In this document: positions 9,399-17,834 of the stretch, one piece after another
How positions within the stretch are numbered: position 1 is the stretch's first letter
Layout: each line of letters starts with the position of its first letter
Notes under the pieces: generated by a model
Databases searched by the model: none
What the model was told of the DNA's origin: nothing
What the model saw: the letters and a program-made list of their open reading frames with translations, nothing else
From: AC-49 sp963766605
GTDB taxonomy: Bacteria > Actinomycetota > Thermoleophilia > Solirubrobacterales > Solirubrobacteraceae
Assembly: GCA_963766605.1 (NCBI GenBank)
Contig: CAVYAT010000007.1
Span: 434,001 to 498,000, forward strand
DNA: 64,000 nt
Direction of reading: 5' to 3'
Program-made: the position numbers and the translations under genes

Positions 9399-11353
9399 CG
9401 CGGCGCCGCCTCGGTGAGCTCGGCGGCCCGGACGCAGCGGCTGACGCGATGGGACTGCGGGTGGGACAGTGCGATCGGGCCCGACCGGCAGGCGTCGATC
9501 GCCAGCGGGCAGCGCGCCTCGAAGCGGCACCACGCCGGCCACTCGCGCGGCGCCGGGACGCTGCCGCCGACCGTCTGCAGTCCGCGGTCGCGGACCAGCA
9601 GATCGGGCGTGGCGTCGAGCAGTGCCTGCGTGTAGGGATGGCTCGGGCGGCGGAAGATCGCGTCGACCGGCCCCGCCTCGACGACCTGGCCCGCGTACAT
9701 CACCGCGACGGTGGTCGCGATGTCGGCGATCACGCCGAAGTCGTGGGTGACGAGCACGATCGCCATCCCGAGCGTGTCCTGAAGCGAACGCAGCAGGTCG
9801 AGGATCTCGGCCTGGATCGTGACGTCGAGCGCCGAGGTCGGCTCGTCGGCGATCAGCACGTCGGGCTCGGCGGCCAGCGCCAGCGCGATCGCGACACGCT
9901 GGGCCATGCCACCGGACAGCTGGTGCGGGTAGCTGCGTGCGACGGCCTCGGGCCGCGGGATGCCGACGATCGTCAGAAGCTCCTGCGCGCGTGCGCGCGC
10001 GCCCGCGCGATCGAGCTTGGTGTGCGCGCGGATCGGCTCGAGCAGCAGCGCGCCGACCGTCATGCACGGATCCAGCGCCACCATCGGCTCCTGGGAGACG
10101 AAGGTCACCCGCGCCCCGCGGATCGCGGTCATCGCGCGCTCGTCCTGCGCCACGAGGTCGAGCCCGTCGAGCAGCACGGAGCCGCCGGTGATCCGGCCCG
10201 GCGGCGGCACGAGGCCGAGGATGCCCAGGGCGGTCATCGTCTTGCCGCAGCCCGACTCGCCGACGAGGCCGAGCGTCTCGCCGCGGCGGACCGACAGGCA
10301 GACGCCGTCGACGACCGGCTGCAGGCGGCCGTCGTGCTCGGGGAACGCGATCGTCAGGTTGTCGACGACGAGCACCGAGTCGTCGCCCGGCGGGCGCATG
10401 TACGTGACCGTGCCCGCGGCCGCGCGATCGCGCCGGCGCCTCGGCGCCAGCAGCTTGCCGCGCGTCGCCGTCGGCAGCGCGTCGAGCAGCGCGGCGCCGA
10501 TGAAGTTCAGCGCCAGCGCGGTCATGATCAGCGGCACGCCGGTCGGCACCATCAGCCACGGCGCCATCTGGAGGTTCTTCGTCGCGTCCTGGATGAGCTG
10601 GCCCCAACTCGGGCTCTCCGGCGAGAAGCCGAGACCGAGGAACGCGACCGAGGCCAGGAAGATCAGCGCGCCGCTGTAGAGCAGGAACGCCTGAACGATC
10701 AGCGGCGGCAGGATGTTGGGCAGGATGTGGCGCGACAGGATCCGCCGCCGGGGCAGCGTGGCGACGCGGGCGGCGTCGACGTAGAGCATGTGCCGCGCCG
10801 CCTGCGTCGTCGACTGCACGATCCGGAATATCCCGCCGCTGAGCAGTACGCCGAACACGACGCTGATCAGCAGCAGGCTGTTGTTGGACGCGACGGCGAC
10901 CGCGAGCACGATCACCAGTGCCGGGATCGAGAACATCACGTTGACGACGAAGCTCGCCGCCGTGTCGAGGCGCCCGCCGCGGTAGCCGACGATCAGCCCG
11001 AACGTCACCCCGATCAGGTACGCGGTCGTAACCGACACGAGCGCCACGAGCAGCAGCGCCCCGCCACCGTGCAGCAGGCGCGACAGGACGTCGCGCCCGA
11101 GCTCGTCGGTACCCAGCAGGTGGGCGCTCGTCGGGCCTTCGAGCGGGTGATCGAGGTCCTGGGCCAGGGCGCCGTAGGGCGCGATCACCGACGCCAGCGC
11201 CGTCGAGGCGAACAGCAGGGCCAGCCACGTCAGGCTGAGGATGACGAGCGGCCGGCGGATCGCCCGGCGCGCCGCGAACGCCAGCGGCGACGGCGTCTGG
11301 GGCAGCGCGACCTGCGCCTCGAGCTCGGCGGGTGCGATCGGCGTGACGCTCAT
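9395..11353 (-). CDS. fused ABC permease and ATPase (DppC-DppD fusion)
   Basis: This 652-residue protein joins two usually separate subunits. Residues of about 1-300 form a DppC-type permease: an N-terminal membrane helix, a 'HLLGTDELGRDVLSRLLHG' entry motif, several hydrophobic segments and the EAA-like loop around 'DAARVATLPRRRILSRHILPN'. From about 325 a DppD-type ATPase begins, with Walker A GESGCGKT, signature 'LSGGMAQRVAIA', Walker B 'VLIADEPTSALD' and a cysteine-containing C-terminal motif. Such permease/ATPase fusions are known in actinobacteria. The start overlaps the DppB stop (11350-11353) and the stop overlaps the DppF start, so all are translationally coupled. Confidence 0.92.
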   Translation of the reverse strand: MSVTPIAPAELEAQVALPQTPSPLAFAARRAIRRPLVILSLTWLALLFASTALASVIAPYGALAQDLDHPLEGPTSAHLLGTDELGRDVLSRLLHGGGALLLVALVSVTTAYLIGVTFGLIVGYRGGRLDTAASFVVNVMFSIPALVIVLAVAVASNNSLLLISVVFGVLLSGGIFRIVQSTTQAARHMLYVDAARVATLPRRRILSRHILPNILPPLIVQAFLLYSGALIFLASVAFLGLGFSPESPSWGQLIQDATKNLQMAPWLMVPTGVPLIMTALALNFIGAALLDALPTATRGKLLAPRRRRDRAAAGTVTYMRPPGDDSVLVVDNLTIAFPEHDGRLQPVVDGVCLSVRRGETLGLVGESGCGKTMTALGILGLVPPPGRITGGSVLLDGLDLVAQDERAMTAIRGARVTFVSQEPMVALDPCMTVGALLLEPIRAHTKLDRAGARARAQELLTIVGIPRPEAVARSYPHQLSGGMAQRVAIALALAAEPDVLIADEPTSALDVTIQAEILDLLRSLQDTLGMAIVLVTHDFGVIADIATTVAVMYAGQVVEAGPVDAIFRRPSHPYTQALLDATPDLLVRDRGLQTVGGSVPAPREWPAWCRFEARCPLAIDACRSGPIALSHPQSHRVSRCVRAAELTEAAPR

Positions 11354-12285
11354 CGGGCGCGGGGGTCGAGCCAGGCGACGGTGATATCGACGATCAGGTT
11401 GACGATGATCACGATCACGCAGAAGACGAGTACGGCGCCCTCGACGACCGGCAGGTCATGGGTCTGGACCGCCTGCAGGATCAGGCTGCCCAGCCCCGAC
11501 AGGTTGAACACCGACTCGATGATCACGACGCCGCCGAGCGTGAACACGAAGCCCAGGCCGGCGACCGTCACGATCGGGATCGCCGCGTTGCGCAGCACGT
11601 GGCGCATGAGAATGCGCCGGCGCGGGATCCCGAGCGCCTGGAGCGTACGGACGAACTCCTGGCTCAGGACGCCGTTGACCGCGGCCCGGGCCTGGAACGC
11701 GATGAACGCCATAGCGCCGGCGCTGACCGCGATCACCGGCAGCGCGAGGTGCACGAGCCACTGCCACGGCGACGTGGCGATCGACACGTAGTCGGTCACC
11801 GGGAAGACGCGGACCTCGACCGCGAGCAGGTACACCAACCCCGCCGCCAGCCAGAACGCCGGGATCCCCTGAAGCGTGCTGCACGTCGCGTGCACGGCGC
11901 GGTCCAGGCGGCCTTCGCGGACCGCAGCGACGGTGCCGAGCAGGACCCCGAACACGAGCGACACGAACGTCGCGAGCAGGGCGATCGACAGCGTCACGGG
12001 CAGCGCGGTCGAGACCTCGTGCGACACGCGCTCGCCCGTCACGTACGACGTGCCCAGGTTGCCCTGCGCCGCGTGGGACACCCAGGAGGTGTACTGGGTG
12101 CCCACGGGGCGATCGAGGCCGAGCTTGTGGTCGAACGCGTGCAATTCGGGTTTGGTGACCGACTCCCCGAGCACGAACGCGGCCGGATCACCCGGCGTCG
12201 CCTGAACCAGGAAGAACGTCGCGGTAGCGACGACCAGCACGATCGGGATCGCGGCCAGCAGTCGCCGTGCGATGAACCGGCCCAC
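11350..12285 (-). CDS. ABC transporter permease (DppB-like)
   Basis: The 311-residue membrane protein opens with the DppB pattern 'MGRFIARRLLAAIPIVLVVATATF', a first membrane helix followed by 'QATPGDPAAFVLGE'. About five further hydrophobic segments follow. A cytoplasmic EAA-type loop ('FVRTLQALGIPRRRILMRHVLRNA') contacts the ATPase. It would form the heterodimeric channel with the DppC half of the next gene. It lies 23 bases downstream of the solute-binding-protein stop and overlaps the DppC-DppD fusion by four bases. Confidence 0.93.
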   Translation of the reverse strand: MGRFIARRLLAAIPIVLVVATATFFLVQATPGDPAAFVLGESVTKPELHAFDHKLGLDRPVGTQYTSWVSHAAQGNLGTSYVTGERVSHEVSTALPVTLSIALLATFVSLVFGVLLGTVAAVREGRLDRAVHATCSTLQGIPAFWLAAGLVYLLAVEVRVFPVTDYVSIATSPWQWLVHLALPVIAVSAGAMAFIAFQARAAVNGVLSQEFVRTLQALGIPRRRILMRHVLRNAAIPIVTVAGLGFVFTLGGVVIIESVFNLSGLGSLILQAVQTHDLPVVEGAVLVFCVIVIIVNLIVDITVAWLDPRAR

Positions 12286-12308
12286 GCCGGCTCAGGTGCC
12301 CGCAGCGC

Positions 12309-13854
12309 TCACGACGCGGGCCGGACGTCGTCGAGGTTCGGCTGCCCGGCGCCGCCGGGGATCGTCACCGAGATCTCCTTCGGATCGAAGGCGACGAGGC
12401 CCTTGACGAGCGCCGGCGCGAGGAACCACGCCTGGCCGGTCGCGTACTTGGCGAGCTTCGTGTACAGCGCGTTGCGCGACTTGTCGTTCTTCGCCGAGCC
12501 GATCTGCGCCAGCAGCCGCGTGATCGTCGGGTCCTTGACGTGCAGCAGGTTGAAGAAGCTCGCCGGCGTCATCGTCGCGTTGACGTCGGTGAACGGGCGT
12601 CCGGTCAGCGTGATCAGCAGGGCGCCGGCGGCCCAGGTGCCCGACTGCGCCTGCTGGGGCAGGTCGCTCGTGTGATCCTCGATCTGGAGGTTCACGCCGA
12701 CGGCACGCAGGTAACCGGCGATCGGCTGGGTGATGAAGTCGGCCGGCGGCAGGCTGAGGACCTTGAGCGTGAAGCCGTTGGGGTAGCCCGCGGCCTTGAG
12801 CAGCGACTTCGCCTTGGCCGGGTTGTAGGGATAGAAGTTCTTCACCGCGGCCCAGCCCGGCGAGGTCGGGATGAACGGCGACGACGGGTTCGGGACCGCG
12901 AGGCCGTGATAGACGGCCTTGACGATCGCCGGGCGGTTGATCGCGTAGTTCAGCGCCTGGCGGACGCGGACGTCCTTGAGCGGCGAGTGCAGCTTGCCGG
13001 TCGTGTCGTTGAGCTCGATGCCGTTGAGGCCCAGCGGCGCGCTGGTGGAGATCTTCCAGCCCGGGATCGACGTGCCCGGCTGGACGTTGACGGCGAGGTT
13101 CAGCACGCCGGTGCGGGCGGTGTTGACGAGCGTCGTCGGCTGCGCGATCGCGCGGGCGACGATCGTGTTGAACGGGTAGGCCCTCGCGCCGGCCCAGTAC
13201 TTCGGGTTGCGCTTGAGCGTGTAGACCTGCCCGGCCGTCGAGCTGCCCTTGTCGATCACGTACGGCCCCGTGCCGTCAGAGTTGAGCTGCAGCGACGTCG
13301 GGTTGGCTGAGCGCCTTCGGGCTGACGATCCAGCCGCTCTGCTGGGTGAGCTGGTAGGGGAAGTCGGGGTCGGCCGCCTTGAGGACGACGTTGACCTTGT
13401 TGGCCCCGACGGGGGTGATCGTCTTGATCTCCTGTAGGAACGGGCCGCCGCCGGTGGCGCCGGTCTTGCCGTAGTTCATGTTGGCCTTGACGGCCGCGGC
13501 GTTGAACGGGGTGCCGTCGGTGAACTTGACGCCGCTGCGCAGCGTGAGCTGGAGCGTCGTCGGGTTGACGAACTTGAAGGCCGAAGCCAGCCACGGGACC
13601 GGGTTACCCCGGGCGTTGACGTGCAGCAGCGTGTCGTACAGGCCCTGGCTGACCATGAGCGGCTGCCCCTGGGCGGTCCACGGGTTGGTGTTGGGGACGA
13701 GCTGGCTCCAGCCGAGCGTCAGCGTCGTGGTGGCGGCGGCGTGACCGCGCACCGCTCCCGATGAACGACTGAAACCGACGGCCAGCAGGACCGTCGAAGC
13801 GACGGCTGCGACAAGCAGCAGCCTGATCCCGTGCTTTGTGCGAACGCCTGACAC
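12309..13854 (-). CDS. family-5 extracellular solute-binding protein, interrupted by a one-base frameshift
   Basis: After repair the product has about 514 residues. An N-terminal signal sequence ('IRLLLVAAVASTVLLAVG') is followed by the family-5 (DppA/OppA) opening 'LTLGWSQLVPNTNPWTAQG' and 'GLYDTLL'. The N-terminal frame ends at a TGA at 13276, directly after 'ALSQPDVAAAQL'. The other frame supplies 'LQLNSDGTGPYVIDKG' and the rest. Deleting one C near 13302 gives 'SQPTSLQLNSDGTGPY', a good family match, and the total of 1546 bases is a multiple of three plus one. GTG 13854 was chosen because AGGAGG lies at 13860-13865. The protein captures the ligand, probably a glycoside or peptide, for the transporter encoded downstream. 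Confidence 0.87.
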
Positions 13855-13906
13855 CGTTGCCTCCTCTGGCAGATGACCCAATGACTTTCCGTGCGACCGG
13901 ACACAG

Positions 13907-13936
13907 ATGATATTTGCGCAAATCTCAGAATGTCAA
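13907..13936 (-). promoter_or_regulatory. sigma-70-type promoter of the transporter/glycosidase operon
   Basis: Reading the minus strand, a perfect -35 TTGACA lies at 13936-13931. An 18-base spacer follows, then -10 TATCAT at 13912-13907. The GTG start of the solute-binding gene lies 52 bases further on, with its AGGAGG site in between. This is the best promoter match I see in the window. Confidence 0.65.
13912..13923. promoter_or_regulatory. 12-bp palindromic operator candidate
   Basis: The sequence ATTTGCGCAAAT is a perfect palindrome lying in the -35/-10 spacer and touching the -10 box of the operon promoter, the usual place for a repressor. The operon's own GntR gene (2813-3526) or a LacI-type protein elsewhere could bind it. 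The binding protein is not known. Confidence 0.5.
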
Positions 13937-13951
13937 CTGTGGACGCGGATG

Positions 13952-15007
13952 TTATGAAGGGATTGCCGGGCTTTGCGCCGGTTCCCCGGGGACGATCGCG
14001 TCGCGGTGGATGCGCAGGATCTCCGGGATCTCATCCCGCGCCTCGTTCTGCATGCCGCACTCACAGCCGACCCCGAAGCCCGTCACATGGCGGGCGGCCG
14101 TGGCGATCCGCCGTTGCGCGCCCTCGACGCCGTCCTCGGCGTGCACCAGCCCGAGGAACAGGCTGGTCTCGGGGCGCAACCGCAGGCCGTCCAGCGGAGC
14201 GAAGTAGTAGTCGTCGTCGCGGTCGATGGGGACCGGCAGATGGATGAACGAGACCGGCCGCGCCGCGCGGTCGGCGATCGCGTTGGCGACGGTCGCGAGC
14301 AGCGCCGTGTCGCGCGGCTCGACGAAGTGACGGCCCTTGGCGCCGAGCTGCGGCGGAGCGTCGCCGTAGCAGAGGTGGTAGCCCATCTCGACGTCCGCCG
14401 GCACGTGGCTGGCCATCCGCACGACCTGATCGATGATCAGCTCGTTCGTCAGCGGGTGGGGTCCGAATGCGCCCTCCATGAGCCCGAACTCGACGGCCAC
14501 GTCCCACTGGATCGCCAGCTCGCTCGCGCCGACAACCTCGGCCGCGCGACCGATCTCGTCGCGCAGCCGCGCCTCGTAGACGCCGAACAGGGCGCCGCGA
14601 TCCTGCGGGCGCACGAGGTTGCCGACGACCGCCATCGCGGTTGGGATCGCGACCTGGAACTTCACGGCGTCGCCGATCACCCCCTCGGCCTTCAGCGTGG
14701 CGAACGCGCCGTGGGATGCGATCGCGTCGGTGGCGATGCCGAGCTCGAAGCGCACGTCTTCGGGCGCAACGCCGTCAACCAGCCCGAACGACGGGATCTC
14801 CGTGTAGCCGGTGTCCAGGACGCCGACCTGCTCCAGGCCGTCGGTCGCCGCCAGGCGCTTGACCATCGAGAAGATCCAGCCGGCCCGCGGGCCGGTCTCG
14901 CCGTCGGGGATCCGCGCGACGCTGTCGCCGCAGGTCTGGGCCACGAGCCGGAACACGGCCTGCGCGTCCGGCAGGCTCATGCTGCCGACGAGGTGCGAAC
15001 GCGCCAT
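13952..15007 (-). CDS. MetE C-terminal-domain-like (UROD/MetE superfamily) protein
   Basis: The 351-residue protein resembles the C-terminal catalytic barrel of cobalamin-independent methionine synthase. The zinc-ligand pattern is present: His211 and Cys213 in 'GYHLCYGD', and Cys315/Cys317 in 'GVGCECGM'. There is no N-terminal folate domain and the length is half that of MetE. It is therefore unlikely to be the housekeeping methionine synthase; it may be a zinc-dependent methyltransferase or demethylase acting on pathway intermediates. The start at 15007 (ATG) was chosen because the upstream extension of the frame runs through the preceding SDR gene. It is the last gene of an FAH, cupin, SDR, SDR operon, 5 bases after the SDR stop. 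Confidence 0.72.
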   Translation of the reverse strand: MARSHLVGSMSLPDAQAVFRLVAQTCGDSVARIPDGETGPRAGWIFSMVKRLAATDGLEQVGVLDTGYTEIPSFGLVDGVAPEDVRFELGIATDAIASHGAFATLKAEGVIGDAVKFQVAIPTAMAVVGNLVRPQDRGALFGVYEARLRDEIGRAAEVVGASELAIQWDVAVEFGLMEGAFGPHPLTNELIIDQVVRMASHVPADVEMGYHLCYGDAPPQLGAKGRHFVEPRDTALLATVANAIADRAARPVSFIHLPVPIDRDDDYYFAPLDGLRLRPETSLFLGLVHAEDGVEGAQRRIATAARHVTGFGVGCECGMQNEARDEIPEILRIHRDAIVPGEPAQSPAIPS

Positions 15008-15012
15008 CGCGA

Positions 15013-15786
15013 TCAGGCCCCCAGCATCGAGTACCCGCCGTCGCAGATCATGTACGACCCGGTGATGTGGTGGGCCTCGTCGCTGGCCAGGTACAGGGCC
15101 GCGGCGGCGAGCTCCTCGGGCTTGGGGATCCGCCCGGCCGGCGTCTGCGAGGCGATCAGCTCGCCGCGCCCGCTGCTCCAGTCCTTGCGCGCGAGCAGCG
15201 CCTCGGTCTCCATGAAACCGGGGGCGAACGTGTTGACCCGGACGTGGGGCCCGAACGCCTTGGCGTAGGACTTGGTGATGCCGAGGATCCCGTACTTGCC
15301 CGCGGCGTACTGCGGCGCGCGCGGGCTGCCGCGGACGATCACCGTCGAGCCGATGTTGACGATCGCGCCGGAGCCGGCGTCGAGCATCCGCTGGCCGAAG
15401 TGGTGGACCATCAGCATCGTGCCCTTGATGTCGACGGCCAGCACGCGGTCGATCAGCTCCTCGGTGAGCTCGCGCCACGACTGCTGCTCGACCGCCATGT
15501 CGCCGACGTTGTTGACGAGCACGTCCAGCGAGCCGAGCGCCGCGTAGACCTCGTCGACCATCCGCTCGACGTCGGCGCCGATCGAGATGTCTCCCTGGAC
15601 GAGCAGCGCCTCGCTGCCCGCCTCGCGCACGCCCTCGGCGGTCGCCTTGGCGCCGGCGTCCGACGAGCGGTAGTGGACGACGACCGTCTTGGCGCCCTCG
15701 CTCGCCGCCTGCAGCGCGAGGCGCGAGCCGAAACCCGTCCCGGCGCCGGTGACCATCACGTTCTTGCCCTCGAATCGACGGGACAT
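15013..15786 (-). CDS. short-chain dehydrogenase/reductase (SDR)
   Basis: The 257-residue classical SDR has the cofactor motif TGAGTGFG near residue 13, the 'NNVGD' structural motif, and a catalytic Ser plus Tyr-Lys pair in 'APQYAAGKYG'. It ends with the C-terminal 'CDGGYSML'. It should reversibly oxidise a secondary alcohol or carbonyl with NAD(P). A GAGGAG ribosome-binding site precedes ATG 15786. It lies 16 bases after another SDR of the same operon and 5 bases before the MetE-like gene. The substrate is unknown. Confidence 0.92.
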   Translation of the reverse strand: MSRRFEGKNVMVTGAGTGFGSRLALQAASEGAKTVVVHYRSSDAGAKATAEGVREAGSEALLVQGDISIGADVERMVDEVYAALGSLDVLVNNVGDMAVEQQSWRELTEELIDRVLAVDIKGTMLMVHHFGQRMLDAGSGAIVNIGSTVIVRGSPRAPQYAAGKYGILGITKSYAKAFGPHVRVNTFAPGFMETEALLARKDWSSGRGELIASQTPAGRIPKPEELAAAALYLASDEAHHITGSYMICDGGYSMLGA

Positions 15787-15802
15787 CGCTCGCTCCTCAG
15801 AC

Positions 15803-16552
15803 TCAGACGACCGTGCGGCCGCCGTCGATGTACAGGATCTGGCCGGTGATGAAGCTCGCCCGCGGCGAGGCCAGGAACAGCACGGGATCGGCGACCTCCG
15901 CGAGACGCCCGAAGCGCCGGGAGGGGATCAGCGCTTCGAGCGCCTCGCGGCGGCCGGGATCCTGCTCGAGGTAGGCGCGCGTGAGTTCGGTGTCCATGTA
16001 GCCGGGGGCCACGGCGTTGACCGTCACGCCGTGCTCGGCGTACTCGTGGGCCATGACCTTCATGAGCTGGTTGATCGCGCCCTTGGTCGCCGCGTACGGG
16101 CCGTGATTGCGGTGGCCCATCAGCCCGGCGACCGACGAGAACAGGATCACGCGCCCGTTGCCCTGTTCGCGCATCGGCGCCAGGGCGGCCTGCGCGGTGT
16201 GGAAGACGCTCGACAGGTTGACCGCCAGCAGCGCGTCCCAGTCGGCGTCGTCGTAGTCCTCGATCGCCAGGCGCTTGTTGATCCCGATGCAGTGCACGAA
16301 CACGTCGAGGCCGCCGAGGCCCTCGCGCGCCTGCGCGACGACGCTGCGACAGGCGTCGGCGTCGGTCAGATCGGCGTGCAGGCGCGGGCCGTCGACCGCG
16401 GCGTCCAGTGCCTCGAGGTTGTCGGGCGAGGCGTCGGTGACCCCGACATGCGCGCCCGCGGCGGCGAACGCGCTCGCGACGGCCGCGCCGAGCGTTCCGG
16501 CGCCCGCGACCAGGACGCGGTGTCCCGCCAGGCCCAGCCAGTCGTCAGCCAA
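15803..16552 (-). CDS. short-chain dehydrogenase/reductase (SDR)
   Basis: The 249-residue SDR carries 'VAGAGTLGAAVASAF' as nucleotide-binding loop, catalytic Ser in 'FSSVAG', the YAATK active-site pair in 'HGPYAATKGAI', and 'YIDGGRTVV' at the end. The loop reads AGAGTLG rather than the common TGxxxGIG but keeps the glycine spacing. The gene starts inside the cupin gene (8-base overlap, 16545-16552), which indicates translational coupling. It is the second of two SDRs in the FAH operon, so the pathway probably has two successive redox steps. Confidence 0.9.
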   Translation of the reverse strand: MADDWLGLAGHRVLVAGAGTLGAAVASAFAAAGAHVGVTDASPDNLEALDAAVDGPRLHADLTDADACRSVVAQAREGLGGLDVFVHCIGINKRLAIEDYDDADWDALLAVNLSSVFHTAQAALAPMREQGNGRVILFSSVAGLMGHRNHGPYAATKGAINQLMKVMAHEYAEHGVTVNAVAPGYMDTELTRAYLEQDPGRREALEALIPSRRFGRLAEVADPVLFLASPRASFITGQILYIDGGRTVV

Positions 16553-16874
16553 GGGATCCGCGCAGTGTGTAGACGTTGAGCGTCGTCACCGGCGCCGCGC
16601 CGACGGTCGCCGAGTGTGGGACGCCGCCGGGCAGGCACGCGACCTGCCCCTCGGTCAGGTGGACCGGCGCGCCGTCGACGGTGAAGTCGATCTCGCCCGA
16701 AAGGACGGTCGTGATCTGGTCCTCGGGGTGCTGGTGGATCTCCCACGACGAGCCGGCGCCGTAGCGGTACAGCGTGACCGTGAGCTGCGGCGTCTCGACG
16801 GTCGCGCCCATGATCCCGGGGCGAACCTCCGTGAACTGCTCGTTGTCCCAGTCGACGACGAATGCGCCGGCCAT
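16545..16874 (-). CDS. small single-domain cupin protein
   Basis: This 109-residue protein is one cupin barrel. The first motif is 'WEIHQHPEDQITTVLSGEI' with the HxH pair, and the second is 'PGGVPHSA' with the third histidine. Small cupins of this kind are metal-binding enzymes (isomerases, dioxygenases) or sensors. The start ATG 16874 is only 2 bases after the FAH stop, and the end overlaps the SDR start. The longer frame is read-through from the FAH gene and was trimmed. The exact reaction cannot be told; in a catabolic operon an isomerase or ring-modifying role is plausible. Confidence 0.85.
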   Translation of the reverse strand: MAGAFVVDWDNEQFTEVRPGIMGATVETPQLTVTLYRYGAGSSWEIHQHPEDQITTVLSGEIDFTVDGAPVHLTEGQVACLPGGVPHSATVGAAPVTTLNVYTLRGSLG

Positions 16875-16876
16875 GG

Positions 16877-17746
16877 CTACGCCGACGCGGCGGCGAGCCC
16901 GCCGCCGGCCTGGGCCTCGTCCCACGCGACGATCGGGTTGCGCAGCACGCCGACCCGCTCGATCTCGGCCTCGACGACATCGCCGGGCCGCAGGTACAGC
17001 GACGCTGGGTCGTCGGAGAAGCCGGCGACTCCGGACACGGTTCCGGTCGAGACGACGTCGCCGGGGGAGTAGCCCATCGCCGAGTAGTGCGACAGGATCT
17101 CGGGGACGGTCACCGACATGCGGCTCATGTTCGAGGACTGGCGCACCTCGCCGTTGACCCGCAGCTCCATCGACAGCTCGTGCGGGTCGCCGACCTCGTC
17201 GGGGGTGACGATCCACGGGCCGAGCGGGCAGAACGTGTCGATCGACTTGCTCAGGCAGAACACGCCGGACTTCATCTCCTCGCGCTGGATGTCGCGGGCG
17301 GTGATGTCGTTGAAGACGACGTACCCGGCGATGTACTCCTCGGCCTCTTCGGGCGAGAAGAACTTGCCCGCCTTGCCGATGATGACGGCCAGCTCGAGCT
17401 CATAGTCCATCTCGTTGGTCAGCTGGTGGGGATACACGATCGGGTCGTCGGGGCCGATGATCGCGTCGACGTTCTGGAAGAACACGATCCACGGCAGCAC
17501 AGGGTGCGACCAGTTGACGTTCTCGGACTCCTCGTGGTGCTCACGGAAATTCCCGGCCGTGTGGAAGAACTTCTTGGGGATGATCGGCGCGCGCAGACGC
17601 ACGGCATCCAGCGCGACCGTCTCGCCGGTGGCCGCGACGTCGCCGCCGCGCTCGAAGTACTCGCGCATGGTGGGGACGTCGAGTACCTCGATCGTCGTGT
17701 CGTGCAGGCGACCGACCTGTCCTTCGTTGAACGTGACCAGCTTCAT
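16877..17746 (-). CDS. fumarylacetoacetate hydrolase (FAH) family protein
   Basis: The 289-residue product shows the FAH fold. It has 'PKKFFHTAGNFREH', the metal-binding acidic motif 'MDYELELAVIIGK', 'GYVVFNDITARDIQ', 'GPWIVTPDEVGD' and 'GDVVSTGTVSGVAG'. Family members cleave C-C bonds in diketo acids or hydrate and decarboxylate ring-fission products in aromatic degradation. The start at ATG 17746 follows a promoter at 17773-17800. It is the first gene of the operon FAH, cupin, SDR, SDR, MetE-like. A GntR regulator is transcribed divergently. A second FAH gene lies at 23424-24266. Confidence 0.92.
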   Translation of the reverse strand: MKLVTFNEGQVGRLHDTTIEVLDVPTMREYFERGGDVAATGETVALDAVRLRAPIIPKKFFHTAGNFREHHEESENVNWSHPVLPWIVFFQNVDAIIGPDDPIVYPHQLTNEMDYELELAVIIGKAGKFFSPEEAEEYIAGYVVFNDITARDIQREEMKSGVFCLSKSIDTFCPLGPWIVTPDEVGDPHELSMELRVNGEVRQSSNMSRMSVTVPEILSHYSAMGYSPGDVVSTGTVSGVAGFSDDPASLYLRPGDVVEAEIERVGVLRNPIVAWDEAQAGGGLAAASA

Positions 17747-17772
17747 CGTTGCCTCGGAGTAGGGGGACCAAG

Positions 17773-17800
17773 AGAATACAGCTGGTGAAACTGTATGCAA
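17773..17800 (-). promoter_or_regulatory. promoter with an internal inverted repeat, upstream of the FAH operon
   Basis: On the minus strand TTGCAT (17800-17795) and TATTCT (17778-17773) are spaced by 16 bases, a plausible -35/-10 pair. The inverted repeat ATACAG-N9-CTGTAT (17776-17796) overlaps both boxes. It lies between the FAH operon and the divergent GntR gene, so it is a natural operator for that GntR. The half-site AAACTGTAT recurs in reverse orientation at 28259-28267. Confidence 0.55.
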
Positions 17801-17834
17801 CTTGTACCGCGCCATGTAGGCTGACGCCATCGCC

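Noticed and set aside
9449..11791. Long open frame of about 780 codons on the plus strand
   Set aside because: It is antisense to the fused permease/ATPase genes; the composition is Arg/Gln/Asp-rich with no domain, as expected for shadow frames in GC-rich DNA.
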